44,764 nucleotides of DNA from positions 1 to 44,764 of the forward strand of contig NZ_FNYW01000011.1 in the NCBI RefSeq assembly GCF_900109085.1, written 5' to 3'. The DNA is from Alkalibacterium gilvum (GTDB taxonomy: Bacteria; Bacillota; Bacilli; Lactobacillales; Carnobacteriaceae_A). Shown piece by piece: positions 7,794 to 15,518 of the stretch. The position numbers were made by a program, and so were the translations under genes. A model generated the notes under the pieces. That model saw only the letters and a program-made list of their open reading frames with translations. It was not told where the DNA came from and searched no databases. Positions within the stretch are counted from its first letter, which is position 1. Every line of letters starts with the position of its first letter.

Positions 7794-8072
7794 TTAAACT
7801 TCTTTGTTTACGGAGTTCCTTTCAAAATCTTTGATATAACGCCGGATTAAGTAAAGGAGATATAGGCCTAGAAGTGAGCCCGTAGCAGAAAAGAGATAGA
7901 AGAGACTATGTTCTGCTCTAAAGAGATAAGACAAGACTAAAAGTCCTGTTACTAAAGTAAATAGGATAAGAACACTAAACACTTTCATTCCTTTCGATCT
8001 ACGTCTCGCATGAAAGAATTCAAGAATAAGGTCCAAACTAACTTCGACAATAAATTCAATTAAATCCGACAT
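7794..8072 (-). CDS. Small two-helix membrane protein of the bPH2 operon
   Basis: The 92-residue protein has an amphipathic acidic N-terminus (MSDLIEFIVEVSLDLILEFF), a basic stretch (HARRRSKGMK) and two membrane helices (about 31-49 and 56-76), ending in a charged tail. GGAGAGGGAGA precedes the ATG. It overlaps the end of the YdbT-like gene by 17 nt, so the two are translationally coupled. I know no named family. By context it belongs with the bPH2 proteins. Confidence 0.6.
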   Translation of the reverse strand: MSDLIEFIVEVSLDLILEFFHARRRSKGMKVFSVLILFTLVTGLLVLSYLFRAEHSLFYLFSATGSLLGLYLLYLIRRYIKDFERNSVNKEV

Positions 8073-9516
8073 AATCTGTCTCCCTCTCCAATGCTTCCCA
8101 GAATAATTCGTGAATCCTTCGTGAATCCTTTTCCTTTATATAACGCATGCCATAATTGGTTGGGTGTTCATTTTCTTTGAATGTAACATCCATATGACCG
8201 ATATCTTTATTGACTAATGCAATAGATGTCGAATACGACAAGGCCTGAACATTTTGAGGCATAATAAAGAATTGAACTGTTGTAAAGCCTTCAAATTGTT
8301 GAATACACAATAAACGATTCTTCTGTATAGCGTAAGCCTGAACCTGACTTTTTTTCCATGCCATTAATAAAATAATAATTAAAATCATTGAGGCGATTAT
8401 AGCTATGGTTGTATTAAAGTACAAAGCGATAGCCACCAAAGGGATCCCAGCCAACATTTTCCATCTCAAAAAGTACCAGACTCTATTTTGCGTTACCTTT
8501 TTAACCTTAGGCTTCTCAATCGCTCTATCTGGAATAAACTGGTTTAAGCGCGTATACACTTGGTCATTGGAAATGAGTGGGAACAAGTATACCTTCTTGA
8601 TTGATAAACTCTCTCCTTCACTTTCCTGCCCACCCATAATAACTAATTCAACCGACGAACGATTAAATAAATGACGCAAGAGCTGTTTGTTGACCTTAAT
8701 TCCTTGTATTTTACTTAAAGGAATTTTCTGCGTTTTTCTTTCAAATAAGCCATATGAAATTGTTAGAGTATCCTCATGACGTTCTGCTTTATAATCATAG
8801 AAAAGTAAGAAGCTCTTTAAGAGTGACAAAGCAGCAATTATAAGAAGCCCCATAAACATGAGTCCCACAATCAGAATGCCTCGAACATTGCCAACTAAAG
8901 ATACAAGCTCGGAAAAGAAGCGATCAGGTATCCATTCGAAAACAAAAGATAAGGCTGTAAAAACAATTAAAATAGCTGTTAAATCAGTTAAACCAAAGAG
9001 CACAACGTCTTGGTATTTTAAACTAAACTGATTGTCAGCAGCTTCAATTTCCTTTTCCTCATCCAAATCAGGACTCGTCTGATTTCGATAACTTTCAATC
9101 GTTTTTATAATAGATTCATCAACTGCCGTCAAAGAGGCTTCCGCTTCTCCGGGTGACGTGCTAGCTGTTTCAATAAGGACTTCAATAATGTTAAATGGTT
9201 TAAAAAAGAACCATTGACGTTGCTTCACTGTTTGAATGCGCTCATAGGTTATCTCAGTTTCACGTTTGTTGAAAATCCCTTTATACAAAGTAATATGATC
9301 GGATGAAAGTGTATAAGTATGCGTCCAATATTTTATGAAACTCTTCGCACTAAGGAATAGAATCAGTGCACTTAATGCAAGTATTGAATACAAACGGCCA
9401 CTGTCTATATCAACTAAAAACAATACGAACAGAAAAACCCAATGCTTGATGTCGCGAATAAAGTAGACAAGGACGGCTGAGGGATGGAATCTCTCTCGTT
9501 TATTCTCCATACTCAT
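8056..9516 (-). CDS. bPH2 (YdbT-like) membrane protein with several PH domains
   Basis: This 486-residue protein alternates membrane helix pairs with bacterial PH (bPH2, formerly DUF304) domains. The first pair lies near 15-60 and is followed by a PH domain containing HITLYKGIFNKRETEITYERIQTVKQ. The second pair lies near 165-230 and is followed by TLTISYGLFERKTQKIPLSKIQGIKV. The third pair lies near 350-385 and is followed by a last domain. The repeated G-[IL]-F-x-[RK]-x-[TQ]-x-x-[IV]-P-[LY]-x-[KR]-I-Q signature is the bPH2 hallmark. Relatives are B. subtilis YdbT. They sit in the membrane; a role in stress tolerance has been suggested for this family, but it is not seen here. It overlaps the YdbS-like gene by 17 nt. 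Confidence 0.85.
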   Translation of the reverse strand: MSMENKRERFHPSAVLVYFIRDIKHWVFLFVLFLVDIDSGRLYSILALSALILFLSAKSFIKYWTHTYTLSSDHITLYKGIFNKRETEITYERIQTVKQRQWFFFKPFNIIEVLIETASTSPGEAEASLTAVDESIIKTIESYRNQTSPDLDEEKEIEAADNQFSLKYQDVVLFGLTDLTAILIVFTALSFVFEWIPDRFFSELVSLVGNVRGILIVGLMFMGLLIIAALSLLKSFLLFYDYKAERHEDTLTISYGLFERKTQKIPLSKIQGIKVNKQLLRHLFNRSSVELVIMGGQESEGESLSIKKVYLFPLISNDQVYTRLNQFIPDRAIEKPKVKKVTQNRVWYFLRWKMLAGIPLVAIALYFNTTIAIIASMILIIILLMAWKKSQVQAYAIQKNRLLCIQQFEGFTTVQFFIMPQNVQALSYSTSIALVNKDIGHMDVTFKENEHPTNYGMRYIKEKDSRRIHELFWEALERETDYVGFN

Positions 9517-9994
9517 CCGTCTCCTCCACTTTTTTCATCACATTTTGCCTTATCATTTGTGCCTCTTCAATAGATAAACCAGCAATACTATGATCCGTCG
9601 CTGCAGTATGAATAATTAGTTCCATCAATTCTTCACGCCTTAAAAAAGGGCCCTGTTCTGTTTCGATATGTTGGATTCTTGAAAATGGGACATAGGTAAT
9701 CGAACGAAAAATAAAGCCTTTTTGGAAAATGATCTCCTTTGGCGTGACTTCATATCTGAAAAAATTATAACGATAGTCAATTAATAAAAAATTCAACAAG
9801 AAAATAATGAGGATTATTCCAAAATAAACGCCCGCTATAATTAACCATGTTCCTTCTAGATTTTCAAAATAAAGGAAGATTCCTGCAACAACTGCACCAA
9901 AGAGTAAAGCGATTGTTAGCGTCACAAGACTTGTTTTTCGCCAAACTTTTTTCAGTGAAACGGGTAACTTGTTTTCTAATAGAGGATAATTCAT
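9500..9994 (-). CDS. bPH2 (YdbS-like) membrane protein
   Basis: This 164-residue protein has two membrane helices (about 22-46 and 50-72) and one bPH2 domain with FRYEVTPKEIIFQKGFIFRS and VPFSRIQHIETEQGPFLRR, the diagnostic R-I-Q-H-[IV]-[ET] motif. The start is ATG 9992-9994 because AAGGAG lies 7 nt upstream of it; the longer frame starts at a GTG two codons earlier. It is the first gene of a three-gene operon and partners the larger YdbT-like protein, a pairing found across Firmicutes. Confidence 0.85.
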   Translation of the reverse strand: MNYPLLENKLPVSLKKVWRKTSLVTLTIALLFGAVVAGIFLYFENLEGTWLIIAGVYFGIILIIFLLNFLLIDYRYNFFRYEVTPKEIIFQKGFIFRSITYVPFSRIQHIETEQGPFLRREELMELIIHTAATDHSIAGLSIEEAQMIRQNVMKKVEETDEYGE

Positions 9995-10209
9995 AGACAC
10001 ACTCCTTTTGAACTATATTTATTATCAGTCTAACATAATTAAAGGATCAAAATGATCACTTTGTGAAAAAAGTTTTAGCTTTCTAACTTTTGTATAAAGC
10101 GGTAACATTTAGTCTGTTTGTCTAAAAAGAAGGATTTGATTTTCTTATGTATAACGCTCTCATTGTGATAAGATAAGTACAGATAAACTATTTATAGGGG
10201 GATTTATTA

Positions 10210-10626
10210 ATGGAAGAACGAACACTTGTCATAATAAAGCCGGATGGCGTTGAACGTAATTTAACGGGACATTTACTAAAGGAGTTTGAACGTAACGATT
10301 TAAGAATTAGCCACTTAAAGACCATACAACCTGAAACGGCACGGGTTAGAAAGCATTATGCCGAACTATCTGACATGCCTTTCTTTAATGACCTACTCAC
10401 TTATTTTACTCGTGGACCTGTCGTAGTCTTTTTAGCTGATGGCGAAAACGCAGTTAACCGTGTGCGTGAGTTAGTCGGGGTTACAGATCCCAAAGCTGCT
10501 CGACCAAACACATTACGTCGTTTATACGGAATAGATAAATCAGAAAACACGATTCACGCTTCTGATTCTATAGAAAGTGCTGAGCGAGAAACAAAATTGT
10601 GGTTCCCAGAACTATTTAACGCTTAA
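10210..10626 (+). CDS. ndk: Nucleoside diphosphate kinase
   Basis: The 138-residue enzyme transfers the γ-phosphate between nucleoside tri- and diphosphates. The phospho-histidine lies in NTIHASDSIESAERE. The ATP-site start IIKPDGVERNL and the KHYAEL, PFFNDLLTYFTRGPVVV and GENAV blocks are all present. One departure is TLRRLYG where most bacterial Ndk proteins read TIRGDFG. This may alter the nucleotide loop but leaves the active site. The ribosome binding site GGGGGG lies 8 nt before the ATG. The gene stands alone with its own terminator and is divergent from the bPH2 operon. Confidence 0.95.
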   Translation: MEERTLVIIKPDGVERNLTGHLLKEFERNDLRISHLKTIQPETARVRKHYAELSDMPFFNDLLTYFTRGPVVVFLADGENAVNRVRELVGVTDPKAARPNTLRRLYGIDKSENTIHASDSIESAERETKLWFPELFNA

Positions 10627-10635
10627 TATTATGCA

Positions 10636-10680
10636 AAGCAAGCCTTCCCTTATTCTTTTGGGGGAAAGCTTGCTTTTTAT
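10636..10680 (+). terminator. ndk terminator
   Basis: AAGCAAGC (10636-10643) pairs with GCTTGCTT (10668-10675), and the stem extends inward through CTTCCC/GGGGGAA. A T-run follows. Confidence 0.85.
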
Positions 10681-10710
10681 TTGGATAAAAAGTCAGTCTC
10701 TCTCTACTCG

Positions 10711-10909
10711 GGTTCGGACACTTCCTTTTAATTCAAGTTGCAAAACTGTCGAACTTCTCTGTCTTCGACACTTTTAAACAACTTACCGTCTTTCTTTGTC
10801 CGAACCGTGCTCATCTTCGGACACTTCCTTTTAATTCAAGTTGCAAAACTGTCGAACTTCTCTGTCTTCGACACTTTTAAACAACTTATCTTCATTCTTT
10901 GTCCGAACC
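10711..10909. repeat. Two tandem copies of a nested-dyad intergenic repeat (locus A)
   Basis: Copies at 10713-10806 and 10816-10909 have a period of exactly 103 bp and are almost identical except for a short variable part before the right end. Each copy has an outer inverted repeat, TTCGGACA … TGTCCGAA, extended to 10 bp perfect (10711-10720 with 10797-10806) in copy 1. Each also has an inner one, TGTCGAA (10747-10753) … TTCGACA (10764-10770), around a 10-nt loop. The conserved core between them includes CAAGTTGCAAAAC. The same architecture recurs at 28751-29003. It lies between ndk and the end of the antiporter operon and codes for nothing obvious. Confidence 0.85.
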
Positions 10910-10962
10910 TCTTAGTAATCCAACCACATTTCTTACTTTAACAAAGAAAACAGACATAATTA

Positions 10963-10991
10963 AATAAAAAAAGAGCTAGCTCAGCTCTTTT
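10963..10991 (-). terminator. Terminator of the antiporter operon
   Basis: AAAAGAGCT (10969-10977) pairs with AGCTCTTTT (10983-10991) around a 5-nt loop. A long T-run follows on the minus strand. It lies 23 nt past the last gene. Confidence 0.85.
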
Positions 10992-11013
10992 CCTCTTGTT
11001 ATGAAAATATATC

Positions 11014-12609
11014 TTATAAAAATACAATCAAGAACAGTAATATCATAATGAAATAACCAGACATGACGGTAACAATGCCGTTAAAGGTGAGTTCTGATTT
11101 GCCGATACGCAGTAAGAATTGATTTCGTTTCAGTACGCCCTTGTAGATGGCTATACTGCCTAACAGCATCAAGATATAAATCAGTCCCTTTTTAAAATAT
11201 TCCAAAGTATCAATCTCTAAGGAAAAGCCTATGAAATAGTCTGAAAAATTAGCACCGAAGAGTCCGGTTAAAAGCGTAACAATACCCATGCTTACAACAG
11301 CAATGAGCGAAAAATTTTCAGGTAAAATATAGGTGGGCTTTATACGCTTGCCGAACAACATGGTTGAAAATTTAACATAGGACAAGATAGTGCCAAAATT
11401 TATTATATTAAGTAATAGTGTGATCCAAAAATCATCAGTTCCACTCGCAATCATGTATTTAGAAATACTTCCATTAAAAAATGGCGCTCCAGTGATACCA
11501 AGAACGGATAGAATAATCGCTAGCGCCACCCAAGGCATTTGCTTTAGTAAGCCTCTAATTTTATCGATATTTCGGTCGCCATATTCCTTCTCAATAAGGC
11601 CTGCGCTTAAAAATAACGTCGATTTAAACAAAGCATGATTAAAGATATGAAAAATAGCTCCGTAATAAGCAATCGCCGTCCCCATGTTTAAGCCGACAAT
11701 AATAAGTCCAACCTGAGAGACCGTAGAATAAGCTAGAAATAATTTTATATCTCGCTGACCCAAAGCCATAATCACACCTAAAATGGAAGTGAAAAAGCCG
11801 ACCCAGAAAAAGAAAGGCTGCATATTGATAGCCGGTTCAAACATTTGATTGAATCGGATGAAAAGGTAAACCCCGCTTTTAATATATAAGCCGCTTAAAA
11901 CAGCGGAAATCACCGGTGGCGCGCTTGGTGTTCCATGTGCTTTGGGAAGCCAACTAAATAAAGGCATAACAGCAGTTTTATTTGAAACAGCAACCATTAA
12001 CATAGCATAAGGAAGTATCATTGCCTTTGGATCCGTCAGCAAAGGTATCGCAGCATGGATAGCTCGGAGATCCAAAAGACCAAATGTCCGGTAGATCATC
12101 GCTGCACCAAATAAAAGAAAGGATGAGCCTAAGACGTTTACAAAAAAGTAAATCATCCCATCATATATCGCTTGTTTTTCCTTGTTGATCATAATCAGAA
12201 TAGAAACAACGATTGTAGATACTTCAGAAAAAACAAAGATATTGAATAAATCACTCGACAAGAAGAGCCCCATAATGAGTCCTTCTAAAACGATAAATAA
12301 AAAATAGAATTTTGAGTGAAAATATTCTGTGTTCCCTGCATAAATCAAAAAGGCTAGATAAATAAAGGCCGTCATGAGTACCATAAAAATGGAGAGTGGA
12401 TCCGCATATAAACTTAAGGCGACGCCGTCTGAGTAATCACCCGTATTCCAAATAATGGGGCCTGATAGTTTGACTGTGAGAAATTGATTGATTGCAAAGA
12501 GCACAAATGAGATTTGAAAAAGATAGACAAGAGGCTTTGCCCAATCATCCCGGATTAGATAGGCGATTGTTCCAATAAGTATGGGTGCTATGACAAATAT
12601 ACCTAACAC
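11014..12609 (-). CDS. mnhD: Mrp/Mnh antiporter subunit D (MbhH-like)
   Basis: This 531-residue protein has about 14 membrane helices of the NuoM/NuoN proton-pumping family. The key charged residues are present: Glu129 in FVFSEVST, Lys211 in SNKTAVMPLFSWLPKAH and Lys244 in SGLYIKSGVY. The PLFSWLPKAH and YSTVSQVGLI blocks are Mrp/complex I hallmarks. It would move cations or protons across the membrane. GTG is the start; its G overlaps the TAG of subunit C. It is the only large NuoM-like subunit in this operon, as no MrpA/NuoL-like protein is present. MbhH of membrane-bound hydrogenases is the closest role equivalent by gene order. Confidence 0.9.
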   Translation of the reverse strand: MLGIFVIAPILIGTIAYLIRDDWAKPLVYLFQISFVLFAINQFLTVKLSGPIIWNTGDYSDGVALSLYADPLSIFMVLMTAFIYLAFLIYAGNTEYFHSKFYFLFIVLEGLIMGLFLSSDLFNIFVFSEVSTIVVSILIMINKEKQAIYDGMIYFFVNVLGSSFLLFGAAMIYRTFGLLDLRAIHAAIPLLTDPKAMILPYAMLMVAVSNKTAVMPLFSWLPKAHGTPSAPPVISAVLSGLYIKSGVYLFIRFNQMFEPAINMQPFFFWVGFFTSILGVIMALGQRDIKLFLAYSTVSQVGLIIVGLNMGTAIAYYGAIFHIFNHALFKSTLFLSAGLIEKEYGDRNIDKIRGLLKQMPWVALAIILSVLGITGAPFFNGSISKYMIASGTDDFWITLLLNIINFGTILSYVKFSTMLFGKRIKPTYILPENFSLIAVVSMGIVTLLTGLFGANFSDYFIGFSLEIDTLEYFKKGLIYILMLLGSIAIYKGVLKRNQFLLRIGKSELTFNGIVTVMSGYFIMILLFLIVFL

Positions 12610-12959
12610 TATAGTCCACGTCCTTGCTGCTCACGGTCCCTGGTCCAATGTGTGATCCCGTGTTTTTGTTTGTAATGCATAAACATAGTCAATCCAATGG
12701 CAGTAATGCCTATGCCAATAACGATGGCAGTAATCATCAATGCAGCGGGTACTGGATCTGCGAAGGCGGCTTCTTGAGCTTGGCCTATTGGTGGTACACT
12801 ATCGGGGGTATAGTTAATTGTAATAAAAAATAAAATAATGCCAGATTCCATAACGGTTAGTGACATAATTGTTTTCAAAATTGACTTATTAATCATTAAA
12901 CCGCAAAGACCAATAAAAAATATCAGAATGCCGGCAATTTCTCCAAAAATAAAATTCAT
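12609..12959 (-). CDS. mnhC: Mrp/Mnh antiporter subunit C (NuoK-like)
   Basis: This ~116-residue protein has three membrane helices and the NuoK/MnhC signature: GLCGLMINKSILKTIMSLTVMESGIILFFI, with the conserved glutamate in the second helix, then ADPVPAALMITAIVIGIGITA. A hydrophilic tail (HWTRDREQQGRG) follows. ATG at 12957-12959 is preferred, since GAAGAGG lies about 9 nt upstream; the earlier in-frame ATG abuts it. The stop overlaps the start of subunit D by one base. It probably forms the lateral proton path between the pump subunits. Confidence 0.85.
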   Translation of the reverse strand: MNFIFGEIAGILIFFIGLCGLMINKSILKTIMSLTVMESGIILFFITINYTPDSVPPIGQAQEAAFADPVPAALMITAIVIGIGITAIGLTMFMHYKQKHGITHWTRDREQQGRGL

Positions 12960-13029
12960 TGGTTTCATCCTCTTCTCTTGAATAATATTGCGGTCAGATA
13001 CTTATAACTCATCCCAGTATTTTATTACT

Positions 13030-13743
13030 TTAACGCCCTTCATAAAAAACAAATCGGTAAAAGATAATACTTAATCCGGAAAAAACCTTTAAACCAATTA
13101 GGCTATTCATAAGAATCATATAAAACTGACGTGAAATAAGTGAATAAAAAGGTTCAACTTGCATAAAAATATATAATACAGGTATGGCAACGATGGCTAG
13201 AAAAAGTAATTTTTCGAAATTTTCTAATTTCTCTAAGTCCAAATCAGAGTTAGGATACACTAAGTAGCGGGATATTAAGGCTGTAGCAAGGATAACCCCA
13301 CCTTGAAACCCACCTCCTGGAGATATATGTCCATTGAAAATAGTATACAAGCCAATCAATAATACAAAAGGATAGATGGCGCCCACCATACGGATCACAA
13401 TTTCAGAATTATCTTTACGGTTAAAGAGCTCTTCCTCTAGTGAGTATTGCTTGGCCTCTTTATGCGCCCAGGAAACGTTAATGACTTCCATAACGGACAC
13501 TAACAGCATTAAAGCCTCTAATAATGTGTCAAATACACGGTAATCCAAATATATGGCTGCCACAGCATTTTGAGCACCTGTTTCTGCTAAAAAGCCTGCG
13601 GTAAAGTAATCCATCAAAGGTCGGCTCATTTTTTCAGAGTAATTAAGGAAGAAAAACAAGACGATAAAGACACTAACAACCATGAAAATGACGCGAATAA
13701 TATTGATTGATCTATTCGTCTCTTTCACTTCTACCCACCTCAT
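13030..13743 (-). CDS. mnhB: Fused MbhE-like and MnhB/MbhF-like antiporter subunit
   Basis: The 237-residue protein has two parts. Residues 10-95 match the MbhE / MrpA C-terminal segment, with TGAQNAVAAIYLDYRVFDTL. Residues 115-235 are an MnhB domain with YPFVLLIGLYTIFNGHISPGGGFQGGVI, whose conserved H-x-x-P-G-G-G-F-Q-G-G motif is diagnostic. It overlaps the preceding gene by 32 nt from the first ATG. A GTG at 13726-13728, closely preceded by GAGGTGGG, is a possible alternative start and would shorten the overlap to 17 nt. This fusion of MbhE with the B subunit is what remains of MrpA together with the next gene. About six helices are visible. Confidence 0.8.
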   Translation of the reverse strand: MRWVEVKETNRSINIIRVIFMVVSVFIVLFFFLNYSEKMSRPLMDYFTAGFLAETGAQNAVAAIYLDYRVFDTLLEALMLLVSVMEVINVSWAHKEAKQYSLEEELFNRKDNSEIVIRMVGAIYPFVLLIGLYTIFNGHISPGGGFQGGVILATALISRYLVYPNSDLDLEKLENFEKLLFLAIVAIPVLYIFMQVEPFYSLISRQFYMILMNSLIGLKVFSGLSIIFYRFVFYEGR

Positions 13744-14284
13744 CCATATAAATTACGCGTATATCTTTGATATCTTTAATCACTTTGTCCATGTTGGCGA
13801 CGATATCTTGGAAGACACGGTCAGATTTGTTGCCATAAAGATAGGTCAAATTTCCTTTTCGATGTACATAAAAATCATGGTTATCTTCTTGCATAATCTT
13901 CTCAATAGGATGATTCGTGTATGCCAGTTGCGGCTCAAATCCTTCTGTACGTTCCAGAAATTTTTCCAGTGGCCTTACAACGTTTGACATAATTTCATTA
14001 ATACTTTCGTCGTTAAATACTTCAACATCCTCATTCACATAACAGATATCATAAATCGAGAATTTTTTAGTGGCGACTAAATACATAATGGTAGATATCC
14101 CGACACCAATAGCTGCCTCTGCTAATGCCACATCGGGCGCATTATAGTGCAGGTAGGTCAGGGTCATGATAAGTGAAAAGATTCCGAGGTAAATAACTGA
14201 ACGCTTAATATTTTCTGAAAAGACCGCAAAACATGCAAAAACGAGTAAGCCGACCATCAAAAAGATTTGAAACATAAAGATCAT
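13712..14284 (-). CDS. DUF4040/MbhD-like antiporter subunit with a soluble C-terminal extension
   Basis: Residues 1-72 are three membrane helices of the MbhD/DUF4040 type, with SVIYLGIFSLIMTLTYLHYN and PDVALAEAAIGVGISTIMYL, equivalent to part of the MrpA C-terminus. Residues 75-190 form an acidic, soluble domain without membrane helices (IYDICYVNEDVEVFNDESIN to the end). This extension is not part of the usual MbhD subunit, and I cannot name it. The ATGA overlap with mnhG couples translation. A second in-frame ATG at 14273-14275 is possible, since the ribosome binding site lies very close to the first. Confidence 0.75.
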   Translation of the reverse strand: MIFMFQIFLMVGLLVFACFAVFSENIKRSVIYLGIFSLIMTLTYLHYNAPDVALAEAAIGVGISTIMYLVATKKFSIYDICYVNEDVEVFNDESINEIMSNVVRPLEKFLERTEGFEPQLAYTNHPIEKIMQEDNHDFYVHRKGNLTYLYGNKSDRVFQDIVANMDKVIKDIKDIRVIYMDEVGRSERDE

Positions 14285-14586
14285 CTCTCCTTTTTGATAC
14301 GGTAACCACTGATATGGGCCGCTCGGGTAATGGCGTGCGTCGCAATCGGATTAGTAATCATATAAAGAGCCAATATAAGTACGATTTTCCCACTAAAGAA
14401 TGCGAAGCCATGTTTGATTATCATGCCAGTCATAATTGTAAGAAAGCCTACCGTGTCCACTTTTGACGTAATCAGAATACGAGAAAAATAATCATTAAAA
14501 CGATAGATACCAAGCACGCCAAGGGTCATAAAAATAAGGCCTATCACAATAATAATATTGCCTATAATGGTGGTCCATAGATTCAT
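14281..14586 (-). CDS. mnhG: Mrp/Mnh antiporter subunit G
   Basis: This 101-residue protein has three membrane helices and the MnhG/PhaG pattern GVLGIYRFNDYFSRILITSKVDTVGFLTIMTG. MnhG is conserved in all Mrp complexes and corresponds to MbhC. AAGGGGTG precedes the ATG, which shares one base with the TGA of mnhF. The stop overlaps the next start as ATGA. Confidence 0.9.
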   Translation of the reverse strand: MNLWTTIIGNIIIVIGLIFMTLGVLGIYRFNDYFSRILITSKVDTVGFLTIMTGMIIKHGFAFFSGKIVLILALYMITNPIATHAITRAAHISGYRIKKER

Positions 14587-14846
14587 CAGATATCACCCCT
14601 TCTTTCAACAAAGCGAGAAAGCATAATTGTACTAATGAATCCAAGGACACCATAAATCAACGCTATATCAAGAAAAAAGGTACGTTCATTTATAACGCCG
14701 ATAATGACGGCCGTTACGATAACTTTGGAAGAAAAAACAGCAAAGCCAAGCATACGATCATATATCGTTGGTCCAATAAGCACTCGACCTAATTCGAATA
14801 CAGAAAGGATTGCTACAACAATCAGAACCATTTCATCAAAGTTCAT
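14586..14846 (-). CDS. mnhF: Mrp/Mnh antiporter subunit F
   Basis: This 86-residue protein has three membrane helices. GPTIYDRMLGFAVFSSKVIVTAVI is the MnhF signature with the invariant Gly-Pro-x-x-x-D-R. The start is ATG 14844-14846 because AGGAGG sits 7 nt upstream; the ATG two codons earlier is only 1 nt from it. It corresponds to MbhB and joins subunits E and G in the complex. Confidence 0.9.
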   Translation of the reverse strand: MNFDEMVLIVVAILSVFELGRVLIGPTIYDRMLGFAVFSSKVIVTAVIIGVINERTFFLDIALIYGVLGFISTIMLSRFVERRGDI

Positions 14847-14879
14847 TGACATTCCTCCTATTCTTTCCTTGCTAATTTT

Positions 14880-15407
14880 TCAAGATCTTTCCTTAATTCT
14901 ATTTTCGTAACGTAAAAGGACCTTTTCTAATTTATAAGGGATTACATCTCTAGCGTCATCATCGTCAGCTGGTGGATTTAAGGCCAAGACTTGCAAGCGG
15001 CTCCCTTTTTTATCAACGGTAACAGTTCCTGGAGTTAGTGTGATTGAATTCGCTAAAATAGTGATAAGCAGCTCATCTTTTAGCTTTGTCTCACAGGTTA
15101 TGATTTGCACGTCGGCCTCACCTGATAAAATATGAGGGATCACACTAAAGCCAGAAAACCAAATACCTTTGAAGAGCCGCAGCCCGTATTCTAAAAAAGT
15201 TAACGGGCCAAGCATATAGGCTCTTTGATAATCATCATTCAGCAAAAAGCGGTTTGTAAAAAACACAACAATAATGGATACCACCAAGCCCATGAAAAAA
15301 GTAGGAACAGAAAATTGCTCAACCAATATGACCCATATGATAGATAGTAAAAGAATAATCCCCATATTCTTTAGAAGTCCTTGGAAAATCAATCGAATAT
15401 GAGTCAT
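14880..15407 (-). CDS. mnhE: Mrp/Mnh antiporter subunit E
   Basis: The 175-residue first gene of the operon starts MTHIRLIFQGLLKN. It has the N-terminal hydrophobic region and the MnhE hallmark LLITILANSITLTPGTVTVD in its C-terminal half, followed by LNPPADDD. MnhE is needed for full activity of Mrp complexes; MbhA is the hydrogenase equivalent. AAGGGAGAGG precedes the ATG. A possible -35 TTGACG lies in the 110-bp leader but lacks a convincing -10. Confidence 0.9.
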   Translation of the reverse strand: MTHIRLIFQGLLKNMGIILLLSIIWVILVEQFSVPTFFMGLVVSIIVVFFTNRFLLNDDYQRAYMLGPLTFLEYGLRLFKGIWFSGFSVIPHILSGEADVQIITCETKLKDELLITILANSITLTPGTVTVDKKGSRLQVLALNPPADDDDARDVIPYKLEKVLLRYENRIKERS

Positions 15408-15518
15408 TACAACGCCTCTCCCTTCTCTTGAAGTTCTTTTTTAATATTAATTATTAAATGTTTTAATGAAGCAAAAACGTCAATAAGTAAATAGCTCGCT
15501 TACCATAAACTTATAAAT

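Noticed and set aside
10711-10909. Repeats considered as a CRISPR array
   Set aside because: Units are ~94 bp with only ~9 bp between them, contain internal dyads, and no cas genes are near.
10636-10960. Short plus-strand open frames across the locus A repeats
   Set aside because: They have no ribosome binding sites and arise from the tandem repeat itself and the ndk terminator.
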